DNA of 11,489 bases from Frankiales bacterium. GTDB taxonomy: Bacteria > Actinomycetota > Actinomycetes > Mycobacteriales > SCTD01. The position numbers and the translations under genes were made by a program. Where the stretch lies: contig JAODNQ010000089.1 in NCBI GenBank assembly GCA_025464695.1, forward strand, positions 1-11,489, given 5' to 3'. Below the pieces are notes generated by a model. It was not told the origin of the DNA and ran no database searches. It worked only from the letters and a program-made list of their open reading frames with translations. This document shows, piece by piece, positions 1 through 6,602 of this stretch (position 1 is its first letter; every line of letters starts with the position of its first letter).

Positions 1-243
1 GACGAGGAGGAGCTCGCCCGCACCATCGTCAAGCTCGGCCAGAGCCTCGGGCTGGTGGTCGTCGCCGAGGGCATCGAGGAGACCGAGCAGCTCCAGTCGC
101 TGCAGGTCATGGGCTGCGACCTCGGGCAGGGCTTCCTGTTCAGCCGCCCGGTGCCGCCCGGAGAGCTCGAGGCGGCGATGGACGCCGGGGACGAGCTGGT
201 CGTCCCGCAGCAGCCCACCGGGCCGCTGCTCCGCGTCGTCTGA
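1..243 (+). CDS. EAL-domain protein, C-terminal fragment (c-di-GMP phosphodiesterase type)
   Basis: This is the last 80 codons of a protein that begins before the window; frame 1 is open from base 1 to a TGA at 241-243. The fragment reads [16 protein letters not shown] followed by [15 protein letters not shown], the hallmark end of an EAL domain: the AEG[VI]E motif with its conserved active-site glutamate, then the QGFLFSRP segment. Active EAL domains hydrolyse cyclic di-GMP to linear pGpG. The EAL signature itself and most metal ligands lie upstream, so catalytic competence cannot be judged, nor whether a GGDEF or sensory domain precedes it. About 20 residues of unstructured tail follow the domain. 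It ends 37 bp before hisI in the same direction, but hisI appears to have its own promoter, so shared function is not implied. Family call is confident; activity is unknown. Confidence 0.9.
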   Translation, partial: DEEELARTIVKLGQSLGLVVVAEGIEETEQLQSLQVMGCDLGQGFLFSRPVPPGELEAAMDAGDELVVPQQPTGPLLRVV

Positions 244-268
244 CCGGTCGCTCGCGGCACGCCGCTGG

Positions 269-281
269 CAGGATGGCGGGG
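269..281 (+). promoter_or_regulatory. Candidate leaderless promoter of hisI (-10 CAGGAT)
   Basis: CAGGAT at 269-274 is followed by exactly 6 nt and then the GTG start of hisI at 281. This places a transcription start on or next to the first base of the start codon. No Shine-Dalgarno is convincing and no good -35 is visible. The first base deviates from TANNNT, but the same arrangement recurs at four other genes in the window, which is the main support. Confidence 0.5.
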
Positions 282-709
282 TGAGCAGCCCTTCCGCCGT
301 CCGTCCCACCGACCTCGACCCCGCGATCGCCGCGCAGCTCAAGCGCGACCGCGACGGCCTCGTGGTGGCGGTGGCCCAGCAGCACGACACCGGCGAGGTG
401 CTGATGGTCGGCTGGATGGACGACGAGGCGCTGCACCGCACGCTGACCACCGGCCGCTGCACCTACTGGTCGCGCAGCCGGCAGGAGTACTGGGTCAAGG
501 GCGACACCAGCGGCAGCCAGCAGTGGGTGAAGTCGGTCGCGCTCGACTGCGACGGCGACACCCTGCTGGTGAAGGTCGACCAGGTCGGCTCCGGCGCGTG
601 CCACACCGGCGACCGCACCTGCTTCGACGCCACGGTCCTGCCCGCCGCCGTCGGCAGCCCGGTCGCGGAGACCCCCTCCGCCAATACGACGGCCGCGAGC
701 CCGACGTGA
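281..709 (+). CDS. hisI: Phosphoribosyl-AMP cyclohydrolase HisI
   Basis: HisI opens the adenine ring of phosphoribosyl-AMP to give the ProFAR precursor, a cytosolic zinc-dependent step of histidine biosynthesis. The 142-residue product has the family motifs in order: [11 protein letters not shown] (41-51), [19 protein letters not shown] (60-78), DCDGD (89-93) and [11 protein letters not shown] (105-115). Cys90, Cys107 and Cys114 correspond to the three conserved zinc cysteines, and the aspartates of DCDGD to the second metal site. It is the stand-alone cyclohydrolase; there is no fused HisE domain. The last ~25 residues are low-complexity and not conserved. The GTG at 281 is chosen because it sits 6 nt after a -10-like hexamer and gives a normal N-terminus. 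Its stop overlaps the trpE start (GTGA, 706-709), so the two are probably translationally coupled. Confidence 0.96.
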   Translation: MSSPSAVRPTDLDPAIAAQLKRDRDGLVVAVAQQHDTGEVLMVGWMDDEALHRTLTTGRCTYWSRSRQEYWVKGDTSGSQQWVKSVALDCDGDTLLVKVDQVGSGACHTGDRTCFDATVLPAAVGSPVAETPSANTTAASPT

Positions 710-2187
710 GCCGGATCGGCACCACGAGCCCGACCCGCGAGGAGTTCGCCGCGTCGCAGGACGCCGTCGTCGCCGTCACCCGGCGGCTGCTCGCCGACGG
801 CGAGACCCCGGTCGGGGTCTACCGCAAGCTCGCCGGCGGCCGGCCCGGGACGTTCCTGCTGGAGTCGGCCGAGCAGGGCCGGTCGTGGTCGCGCTGGTCG
901 TTCGTCGGGGTCAACGCGGCCGCCACCCTGACCGAGCGCGACGGCAAGGCGCTGTGGGTCGGCGAGGGCCTGCCCACCACCAGCGAGGACCCGCTCGAGG
1001 CGCTCCGCGAGGCCGACGCCCTGCTGCGGACCGCGAAGCCGGAGGGCGCCCCGCCGTTCACCGGCGGGCTGGTCGGCTACCTCGGGTACGACGTCGTGCG
1101 GCGGATCGAGCGGCTGCCCAGCACGGCGCCGGACGAGCTCGGGATGCCGGAGCTGGCGATGATGCTCGTCACCGACCTTGCCGTCCTCGACCACACCGAC
1201 GGCACCGTGCTGCTCGTGGCCAACGTCCTGCAGGGCGGCAGCTACGACGACGCGCTGGTCCGGCTGGACGCCATGGCGGCAGGGCTGTCCGCGCCCGCGC
1301 CCCCGAGCGTCGCCACGCTCGACCTCGACGCCCGCCCCGACGTCCGACGCCGCACCGCCCCGGACGCCTACCGGGCCGCGGTCGAGGCCGGCCGCGAGCA
1401 CATCCGGGCCGGGGACGTGTTCCAGGTCGTGCTCAGCCAGCGGTTCGAGGTCGACACGGACGCCGACGCGCTCGACGTCTACCGGGTGCTGCGCGCCACC
1501 AACCCCTCGCCGTACATGTACCTCCTGCGCTTCGCCGGGCACGAGCACCCGTTCGACGTCGTCGGCTCCTCCCCGGAGGCGCTCGTGACCGTGACGGGCG
1601 ACGCCGCCGTCGTGCACCCGCCCGCCGGCACCCGCCCCCGGGGCGCCAGCCCCGCGGAGGACGTCCGCCTCGGGGAGCAGCTGCGGGCCGACCCCAAGGA
1701 GCGGGCCGAGCACGTGATGCTCGTCGACCTGGCGCGCAACGACCTCGGCCGCGTCTGCGCGCCCGGCACCGTCGACGTCAGCGGCTTCATGCGGGTCGAG
1801 CGCTACAGCCACGTGATGCACCTGGTGTCGACCGTGACCGGCACGGTGCGCCCCGGCTGCTCCGCGCTGGACGTCCTGCGCGCCACCTTCCCGGCCGGCA
1901 CGGTCTCGGGGGCTCCCAAGCCGCGGGCGATGGAGATCATCGAGGAGCTGGAGCCGCACCGGCGCAACCTGTACGCCGGCACCGTCGGCTACCTGAGCTC
2001 CGGCGGGGACATGGACTTGGCGATCGCCATCCGCACGGCGGTCCTGCACCGGGGGACCGCGGTCGTCCAGGCCGGCGCGGGGATCGTGGCCGACAGCGAC
2101 CCCGTCGCCGAGCAGGCCGAGTGCGAGAACAAGGCGGCCGCCGTGCTGCGGGCCGTGGCGGCCGCAGCGACGCTGCGCCCCGCATGA
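706..2187 (+). CDS. trpE: Anthranilate synthase component I TrpE
   Basis: TrpE makes anthranilate from chorismate, using ammonia delivered by a TrpG-type glutamine amidotransferase that is not encoded here. The product has 493 residues, normal for an unfused TrpE. The N-terminal domain (about 30-165) carries LLES at 51-54, the element involved in tryptophan feedback binding, and the pocket partner NPSPYMYLL is at 266-274. The chorismate-binding domain (about 219-485) shows [11 protein letters not shown] (237-247), [10 protein letters not shown] (341-350), [11 protein letters not shown] (395-405) and ECENKAA (472-478). One oddity is that the usual PIAGT motif reads PPAGT (305-309). The start is the GTG at 706, overlapping the hisI stop; longer in-frame readings would run back through hisI. 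It ends in an ATGA overlap with the next gene. The intact LLES suggests a feedback-sensitive enzyme. Confidence 0.97.
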   Translation: MSRIGTTSPTREEFAASQDAVVAVTRRLLADGETPVGVYRKLAGGRPGTFLLESAEQGRSWSRWSFVGVNAAATLTERDGKALWVGEGLPTTSEDPLEALREADALLRTAKPEGAPPFTGGLVGYLGYDVVRRIERLPSTAPDELGMPELAMMLVTDLAVLDHTDGTVLLVANVLQGGSYDDALVRLDAMAAGLSAPAPPSVATLDLDARPDVRRRTAPDAYRAAVEAGREHIRAGDVFQVVLSQRFEVDTDADALDVYRVLRATNPSPYMYLLRFAGHEHPFDVVGSSPEALVTVTGDAAVVHPPAGTRPRGASPAEDVRLGEQLRADPKERAEHVMLVDLARNDLGRVCAPGTVDVSGFMRVERYSHVMHLVSTVTGTVRPGCSALDVLRATFPAGTVSGAPKPRAMEIIEELEPHRRNLYAGTVGYLSSGGDMDLAIAIRTAVLHRGTAVVQAGAGIVADSDPVAEQAECENKAAAVLRAVAAAATLRPA

Positions 2188-2810
2188 GACGCGGTCTCGC
2201 CGCTGCCCTCCTGCTCTGCCTGGCCGCCGGGGTCCTGCTCCTGGCAGCGGCGTCCGGGACGTGGGCGGCGGTCCTCGTCCCCGCCCTGGCGCCCCTGCCG
2301 TCCCGCACGGTCGACGTCTCGGGCGGCGACCTCGTGGGCGGGCTCCGGGCGCTCGGCGTCGTCGCCCTGGCGGGCGTGCCCGCGCTCCTGTCGGTGCGCC
2401 GGACCGGGCGGGTCGCCGTCGGGCTGCTGCTCACCGCGGCCGGCCTGCTGGTCGTCGTCCTCGCGGCCCGGGTCCTGCTCGACCGGGAGGCGCAGGTGCT
2501 CGGCACCCGGGCCTACCGGGACGCGGCCGGCGTCCCCGACGGCGCCCGGGTCTACGGCGACGGCCTCGTCGGCGGGTCCGCCTGGCCGTACGCCGCCCTG
2601 CTCGGCGGCGTCCTGCTCCTCGGAGCCGGCCTGCTCGCGGTGGTCCGCGGCCGGTCCTGGCCCGCGCTCGGGGCGACGTACGAGGCGCCGTCCGCGCGGC
2701 CGGTGGTCGTGGCGGAGCCGACCGACAAGGGCACCTGGGACGCGCTCGACCGCGGCGAGGACCCGACCGCCGAGCCGACCACCGAGCCCACCAGCGACCC
2801 CGGCCGGTGA
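2184..2810 (+). CDS. Trp-operon-associated conserved membrane protein (TIGR02234/PF09534-type)
   Basis: This 208-residue membrane protein has about four hydrophobic helices (roughly residues 5-30, 51-70, 76-97 and 134-155). A ~35-residue loop between helices 3 and 4 contains [19 protein letters not shown]. The cytosolic-looking tail contains [11 protein letters not shown] (185-195), then acidic, threonine/proline-rich repeats (AEPTTEPTS). The [11 protein letters not shown] signature and the position between trpE and trpC match the actinobacterial family named for occurring in Trp operons. Its biochemical role is unknown to me; a tryptophan-related transport or regulatory role is only a guess from context. 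The start ATG overlaps the trpE stop (ATGA, 2184-2187), so translation is probably coupled to trpE. The 29 bp after it are the only real gap in the trp block. Confidence 0.9.
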   Translation: MRRGLAAALLLCLAAGVLLLAAASGTWAAVLVPALAPLPSRTVDVSGGDLVGGLRALGVVALAGVPALLSVRRTGRVAVGLLLTAAGLLVVVLAARVLLDREAQVLGTRAYRDAAGVPDGARVYGDGLVGGSAWPYAALLGGVLLLGAGLLAVVRGRSWPALGATYEAPSARPVVVAEPTDKGTWDALDRGEDPTAEPTTEPTSDPGR

Positions 2811-2827
2811 CGCCGCCCGCCCGCCCG

Positions 2828-2840
2828 TACGCTCGGCGCG
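2828..2840 (+). promoter_or_regulatory. Candidate internal leaderless promoter of trpC (-10 TACGCT)
   Basis: TACGCT (2828-2833) fits TANNNT and is followed by 6 nt and the GTG of trpC at 2840. It lies in the only intergenic gap of the trp block (2811-2839). No Shine-Dalgarno precedes the GTG and the -35 region is unremarkable. It suggests trpCBA can be transcribed apart from hisI-trpE. Confidence 0.6.
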
Positions 2841-3661
2841 TGGCTGATCCGGGACCGAACGTGCTCGACGAGATCCTGGTCGGCGTCCGCGAGGACCTCG
2901 CCGTGCGCGAGGCGGCCGTGCCTCTCGCGGAGCTGCGGGCGAGAGCGGCCGACCAGCCCGTCGTGCGCGACGCGATCGCCGCGCTCCGGCGTCCCGGCGT
3001 CAGCGTCATCGCCGAGGTGAAGCGCAGCAGCCCGAGCAAGGGGGCGCTCGCCGCCATCGCCGACCCCGCCGCGCTGGCCCAGGACTACGAGGCCGGCGGC
3101 GCCAGCGTCATCAGCGTGCTCACCGAGCAGCGCCGCTTCGGCGGCAGCCTCGCCGACCTCGACGCCGTCCGCGCCCGGGTGGACGTGCCGGTGCTCCGCA
3201 AGGACTTCGTCGTCAGCAGCTACCAGGTGTGGGAGGCGCGGGCGCACGGCGCCGACGTCGTCCTGCTGATCGTCGCGGCGCTCGAGCAGGAGGCCCTGGT
3301 CTCGCTGCTGGAGCGGACCGAGTCGCTCGGCATGAGCGCGCTGGTCGAGGCGCACGACGAGGCCGAGGCCGAGCGCGCCCTGGCCGCCGGCGCCACGCTG
3401 CTCGGCGTCAACGCCCGCGACCTCCGCACGCTGCAGGTCGACCGGAGCGTCCCGGGCCGGGTCTTCGCCCAGCTGCCCGACTCCGTCGTCAAGATCGCCG
3501 AGTCGGGCGTCCGCGGCCCCCACGACCTGCTCGCCTACGCCTCCGTCGGCGCCGACGCCGTCCTGGTCGGCGAGGGCGTCGTCACCGGCGGCTCCCCCCG
3601 CGAGGCCGTCGCCGACCTGGTGACGGCCGGCGCCCACCCCTCAGCCGGAGTCCACGAGTGA
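2840..3661 (+). CDS. trpC: Indole-3-glycerol phosphate synthase TrpC
   Basis: TrpC is a cytosolic (βα)8-barrel enzyme that decarboxylates and cyclises the carboxyphenylamino-deoxyribulose phosphate intermediate to indole-3-glycerol phosphate. The 273-residue product has the family active-site set: [13 protein letters not shown] (57-69) with Glu59 and Lys61, VLRKDFVV (118-125) with Lys121, LVEAHDE (168-174) with Glu170, GVNARDL (189-195) with Asn191, and IAESGVRG (219-226) with Ser222. There is no fused TrpF domain. The GTG at 2840 is preferred because it follows TACGCT by 6 nt; the in-frame GTG at 2861 has no ribosome-binding site and would trim the N-terminus that normally begins near VLDEI. 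The gene ends in a 4-base overlap with trpB (GTGA, 3658-3661). Confidence 0.96.
   Translation: MADPGPNVLDEILVGVREDLAVREAAVPLAELRARAADQPVVRDAIAALRRPGVSVIAEVKRSSPSKGALAAIADPAALAQDYEAGGASVISVLTEQRRFGGSLADLDAVRARVDVPVLRKDFVVSSYQVWEARAHGADVVLLIVAALEQEALVSLLERTESLGMSALVEAHDEAEAERALAAGATLLGVNARDLRTLQVDRSVPGRVFAQLPDSVVKIAESGVRGPHDLLAYASVGADAVLVGEGVVTGGSPREAVADLVTAGAHPSAGVHE
3647..3650 (+). promoter_or_regulatory. Ribosome binding site of trpB (GGAG)
   Basis: GGAG ends 7 nt before the GTG at 3658 and lies inside the last codons of trpC. It supports 3658 as the trpB start and distinguishes this SD-led start from the leaderless-looking ones elsewhere in the window. Confidence 0.6.
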
Positions 3662-4929
3662 GCGCACCCACCCTGCCAGACGCGTCCGGCCACTTCGGCC
3701 CCTACGGCGGCCGCTTCGTGCCCGAGGCGCTGGTCGCCGCCCTCGACGAGCTCGCCGAGGCGCACCGCACCAGCCAGCAGGACCCGGTCTTCCTGGCCGA
3801 GCTCGACCGGCTCCTCACCACCTACGCGGGCCGCCCGACGCCGCTGACCGACGCCCGCCGGCTGTCCGAGCACGCGGGCGGCGCCCGGATCCTGCTCAAG
3901 CGCGAGGACCTCGCCCACACCGGCTCGCACAAGATCAACAACGTGCTGGGGCAGGCGCTGCTCACCCAGCGGATGGGCAAGACCCGGGTCATCGCCGAGA
4001 CCGGGGCGGGCCAGCACGGCGTCGCCACGGCCACCGCCTGTGCCCTGTTCGGCTTCGAGTGCACCGTCTACATGGGCGAGGAGGACACCCGGCGGCAGGC
4101 GCTCAACGTCGCCCGGATGCGCCTGCTCGGCGCCACCGTCGTCCCCGTCACCACCGGCACCCGCACGCTCAAGGACGCCACCAACGAGGCCTTCCGCGAC
4201 TGGGTCGCCAACGTCGAGACGACGCACTACGCGATCGGCTCCGTCGTCGGGCCGCACCCGTTCCCGGCCATGGTCCGCGACTTCCAGCGCATCATCGGCG
4301 TCGAGGCGCGGCAGCAGTGCCTCGACCTCGTCGGCCGCCTGCCCGACGCCGTCGTGGCGTGCGTCGGCGGCGGGTCCAACGCCATGGGCGCCTTCCACGC
4401 CTTCCTCCCGGACGAGTCGGTCGCGCTGGTCGGCTGCGAGGCCGGGGGCGACGGCGTCGACACGGGCCGGCACGCCGCGCCGCTGACCGCGGGCAGCCCT
4501 GGCGTGCTGCACGGCGCCCGCAGCTACCTCATGCAGGACGACGACGGCCAGACCCTCGACACCACGAGCATCAGCGCCGGTCTCGACTACCCCGGCGTCG
4601 GTCCCGAGCACTCGTGGCTCAAGGACGCCGGGCGCGCCACCTACACGGGCGTCAGCGACGCCTGGGCCATGCAGTGCCTGGAGAAGCTCGCGAAGTCCGA
4701 GGGCATCCTCTGCGCGATCGAGACCGCGCACGCCTTCGCGGGTGCCTGCGACTGGGGCCGCGCGCAGGTCCAGGCCGGGCGCGCCGCGGAGGACCTCGTC
4801 CTGATCATCAACACGTCGGGGCGCGGTGACAAGGACGTCGACACCGCGGCCCGCTGGTTCGGCCTGGTGACCGGCGAGGAGGTCGCGGAGTCCGAGCTGG
4901 TGCGCGCGCACGAGGGCGAGCAGCCCTGA
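3658..4929 (+). CDS. trpB: Tryptophan synthase beta chain TrpB
   Basis: TrpB condenses indole with L-serine to tryptophan using pyridoxal phosphate, in an α2β2 complex with TrpA. The product has 423 residues. It begins with the typical [14 protein letters not shown], carries the PLP lysine in HTGSHKINN (Lys92), the catalytic glutamate in [13 protein letters not shown] (Glu114), and the phosphate-binding loop VGGGSNAMG (236-244). DYPGVGPEH (310-318) and GRGDKD (388-393) are also present. The near-invariant NLSGRGDKD reads NTSGRGDKD (385-393); the serine that contacts the cofactor ring is retained. This is the canonical TrpB1 type that pairs with TrpA. The GTG start at 3658 overlaps the trpC stop and has a GGAG ribosome site. 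The gene ends at a TGATG junction with trpA. Confidence 0.98.
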   Translation: MSAPTLPDASGHFGPYGGRFVPEALVAALDELAEAHRTSQQDPVFLAELDRLLTTYAGRPTPLTDARRLSEHAGGARILLKREDLAHTGSHKINNVLGQALLTQRMGKTRVIAETGAGQHGVATATACALFGFECTVYMGEEDTRRQALNVARMRLLGATVVPVTTGTRTLKDATNEAFRDWVANVETTHYAIGSVVGPHPFPAMVRDFQRIIGVEARQQCLDLVGRLPDAVVACVGGGSNAMGAFHAFLPDESVALVGCEAGGDGVDTGRHAAPLTAGSPGVLHGARSYLMQDDDGQTLDTTSISAGLDYPGVGPEHSWLKDAGRATYTGVSDAWAMQCLEKLAKSEGILCAIETAHAFAGACDWGRAQVQAGRAAEDLVLIINTSGRGDKDVDTAARWFGLVTGEEVAESELVRAHEGEQP

Positions 4930-5720
4930 TGAGCGCGCTCGACGAGCTCTTCGCCCGCTGCCGGGCCGAGGACCGGGCCGCCCTCATCGGGTACCTGCCG
5001 GTCGGCTACCCGTCGGTGGACGAGTCCGTCGCCGCCATGGTCGCCATGGTCGAGGCCGGGGTCGACGCCGTCGAGGTCGGGGTGCCCTACACCGACCCCG
5101 GCATGGACGGTCCGGTCATCCAGGTCGCCGTCGACGCCGCCCTGCGCGGGGGCAGCCGGGTCAAGGACGTCTTCACGGCCGTCCGCGCCGTGGCCGACGC
5201 CGGTGCGGTCGCCGTCACCATGGGCTACTGGAACCCGGTCGAGAAGTACGGCCCGGCCCGCTGGGCCGCCGACCTCAAGGCGGCGGGCGGCTCGGGCTGC
5301 ATCACCCCGGACCTCATCCCCGAGGAGGCCGCGCCCTGGGTCGAGGCGGCCCGCGAGCACGACCTCGACCCCGTCTTCCTCGTCGCCCCGAGCAGCACCG
5401 ACGAGCGGCTCGCCGTGGTCGGGCGCACCAACCGGGGCTTCGTGTACGCCACCGCCGTCATGGGCGTCACGGGTGCGCGCGCGGAGATCGGCAGCCGGGC
5501 GCAGGAGCTCGTCGCGCGCATGAAGGCCCAGACCGACCTGCCGGTGTGCGTCGGCCTGGGCGTGTCGAACGGCGACCAGGCGGCCGAGGTCGCGGCCTTC
5601 GCCGACGGTGTCATCGTCGGGTCGGCCCTGGTGGCCGCCCTGCGCGACGGCGGCGTCGAGGGCGTCCGCGCCCTGACCGCCGACCTCGCGGCAGGTGTCC
5701 GGAGACGCCGCGCCACCTAG
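4929..5720 (+). CDS. trpA: Tryptophan synthase alpha chain TrpA
   Basis: TrpA cleaves indole-3-glycerol phosphate to indole and glyceraldehyde-3-phosphate, passing indole through a tunnel to TrpB. The 263-residue barrel has both catalytic acids in VEVGVPYTDPGMDGPVIQ (48-65): Glu49 and Asp60, the same numbering as the enteric enzymes. VTMGYWNPVEKYG, ITPDLIPEEA and ATAVMGVTG follow in the usual order, and the C-terminal VGLGVSN and GVIVGSALV segments form the phosphate site. The ATG shares its A with the TGA of trpB (TGATG, 4927-4931), typical coupling for subunits made in equal amounts. A GAGGG 12 nt upstream may serve as a weak ribosome site. The stop codon TAG is also the first half of the -10 hexamer proposed for lgt. 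Confidence 0.98.
   Translation: MSALDELFARCRAEDRAALIGYLPVGYPSVDESVAAMVAMVEAGVDAVEVGVPYTDPGMDGPVIQVAVDAALRGGSRVKDVFTAVRAVADAGAVAVTMGYWNPVEKYGPARWAADLKAAGGSGCITPDLIPEEAAPWVEAAREHDLDPVFLVAPSSTDERLAVVGRTNRGFVYATAVMGVTGARAEIGSRAQELVARMKAQTDLPVCVGLGVSNGDQAAEVAAFADGVIVGSALVAALRDGGVEGVRALTADLAAGVRRRRAT
5034..5051 (+). repeat. Perfect 9-bp tandem duplication inside trpA
   Basis: GCCATGGTC occurs twice in direct succession (5034-5042 and 5043-5051), encoding Ala-Met-Val twice (residues 36-41) on the helix just before catalytic Glu49. It keeps the reading frame and the total length is normal for TrpA, so it may be chance rather than a recent duplication. Confidence 0.6.
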
Positions 5721-5730
5721 GCTCGCCGCA
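5718..5730 (+). promoter_or_regulatory. Candidate leaderless promoter of lgt (-10 TAGGCT)
   Basis: TAGGCT (5718-5723) is followed by 6 nt and the ATG of lgt at 5730. The first three bases are the trpA stop codon. A weak -35 (GTGTCC, 5695-5700, 17-nt spacing) shares three of six positions with TTGACA. No Shine-Dalgarno is seen before the ATG. Confidence 0.6.
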
Positions 5731-6602
5731 TGACGCTGACCACGGGGCCCGTGCTGGCGTCCATCCCCAGCCCGCCGGAGTCGGTGGTCCACCTCGGGCC
5801 GTTCCCGCTGCGGGCCTACGCGCTGTCCATCATCCTCGGCGTCGTCGTGGCCGTCGTCGTCGGCGAGCGGCGCTGGGTGGCGCGCGGGGGCACCAAGGGC
5901 GCTGTCTCCGACCTCGCCACGATCGCCGTCCCCGCGGGCATCGTCGGCGGCCGGCTCTACCACGTGGTCACCAGCCCCGACCGCTACCTCCACGACCCGG
6001 TCGCGGCGCTGTACGTCTGGCAGGGCGGGCTCGGCATCCCCGGCGGCATCGCCGGCGGTGTGCTGGCGGGCTGGCTGGTCTGCCGCCGCCGGGGGATCGC
6101 GCCCGGCGCGCTGGCCGACAGCATCGCCCCCGGCGTGGCCCTCGCGCAGGCCGTGGGGCGGCTGGGCAACTGGTTCAACCAGGAGCTGTTCGGCCGGCCG
6201 ACCGACCTCCCGTGGGGCCTCGAGATCGCCCGGCGCTACCGGCCGGAGCGCTACCTCGACGTCGCGACCTTCCACCCCACGTTCCTGTACGAGCTGCTGT
6301 GGAACGTCGGGGTGGCGCTCGCCGTGACCCTCGCGGACCGGCGCTGGCGGCTCGGGCACGGCCGCGTGTTCGTGCTCTACCTCGGGCTGTACGCGATCGG
6401 CCGCGCCTGGATCGAGGCGCTGCGCGTCGACGACGCCAGCCGCTTCTTCGGGGTCCGCCTCAACGACTACGTCGCCGCCGCGGTCCTGCTGTTCGCCGTC
6501 GTCTACCTCGTCGTGCGGCGCGGCAGCGGCCGGGAGGAGGTCGTGCAGCGGCCCGACCCCGACGAGCGCGCTGACGACCCCGCCGTACCCTCGGAGGCAT
6601 GA
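5730..6602 (+). CDS. lgt: Phosphatidylglycerol-prolipoprotein diacylglyceryl transferase Lgt
   Basis: Lgt is an integral membrane enzyme that transfers diacylglycerol from phosphatidylglycerol to the lipobox cysteine of prolipoproteins, the first step of lipoprotein maturation. The 290-residue product has about seven hydrophobic segments and the Lgt signature GRLGNWFNQELFG (143-155) with the essential arginine at 144. The second conserved arginine is at 225 in YAIGRAWIEALR (221-232). LRAYALSIILG (27-37) is the conserved first-helix motif. Where the E. coli enzyme has an FHGG histidine (His103), this protein reads GLGIPGG (100-106), with proline at the equivalent place. A short hydrophilic tail (from about 265) is acidic and likely cytosolic. 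The start at 5730 follows a TAGGCT element by 6 nt. Position directly after trpA is common in actinobacteria. The stop overlaps the next gene (ATGA). Confidence 0.96.
   Translation: MTLTTGPVLASIPSPPESVVHLGPFPLRAYALSIILGVVVAVVVGERRWVARGGTKGAVSDLATIAVPAGIVGGRLYHVVTSPDRYLHDPVAALYVWQGGLGIPGGIAGGVLAGWLVCRRRGIAPGALADSIAPGVALAQAVGRLGNWFNQELFGRPTDLPWGLEIARRYRPERYLDVATFHPTFLYELLWNVGVALAVTLADRRWRLGHGRVFVLYLGLYAIGRAWIEALRVDDASRFFGVRLNDYVAAAVLLFAVVYLVVRRGSGREEVVQRPDPDERADDPAVPSEA
6586..6599 (+). promoter_or_regulatory. Candidate leaderless promoter of the VIT1-type gene (-10 TACCCT)
   Basis: TACCCT (6586-6591) is followed by 7 nt and the ATG at 6599, inside the end of lgt. GGAGG (6593-6597) is present but ends only 1 nt before the ATG, too close for normal Shine-Dalgarno use. 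The gene could be read both by coupling from lgt and from this promoter. Confidence 0.45.

Noticed and set aside
244..280. Short GCGGC-AC-GCCGC inverted repeat between the EAL gene and hisI as a terminator
   Set aside because: The loop is only 2-4 nt, the stem is 4-5 bp and no T-run follows; this is expected by chance at this base composition.
463..2049. A 528-residue antisense open frame across hisI and trpE, and similar ones at 3535-4911 and 4641-6359
   Set aside because: All are opposite well-supported genes, have biased composition and no start signals or recognisable motifs; they are by-products of high GC.
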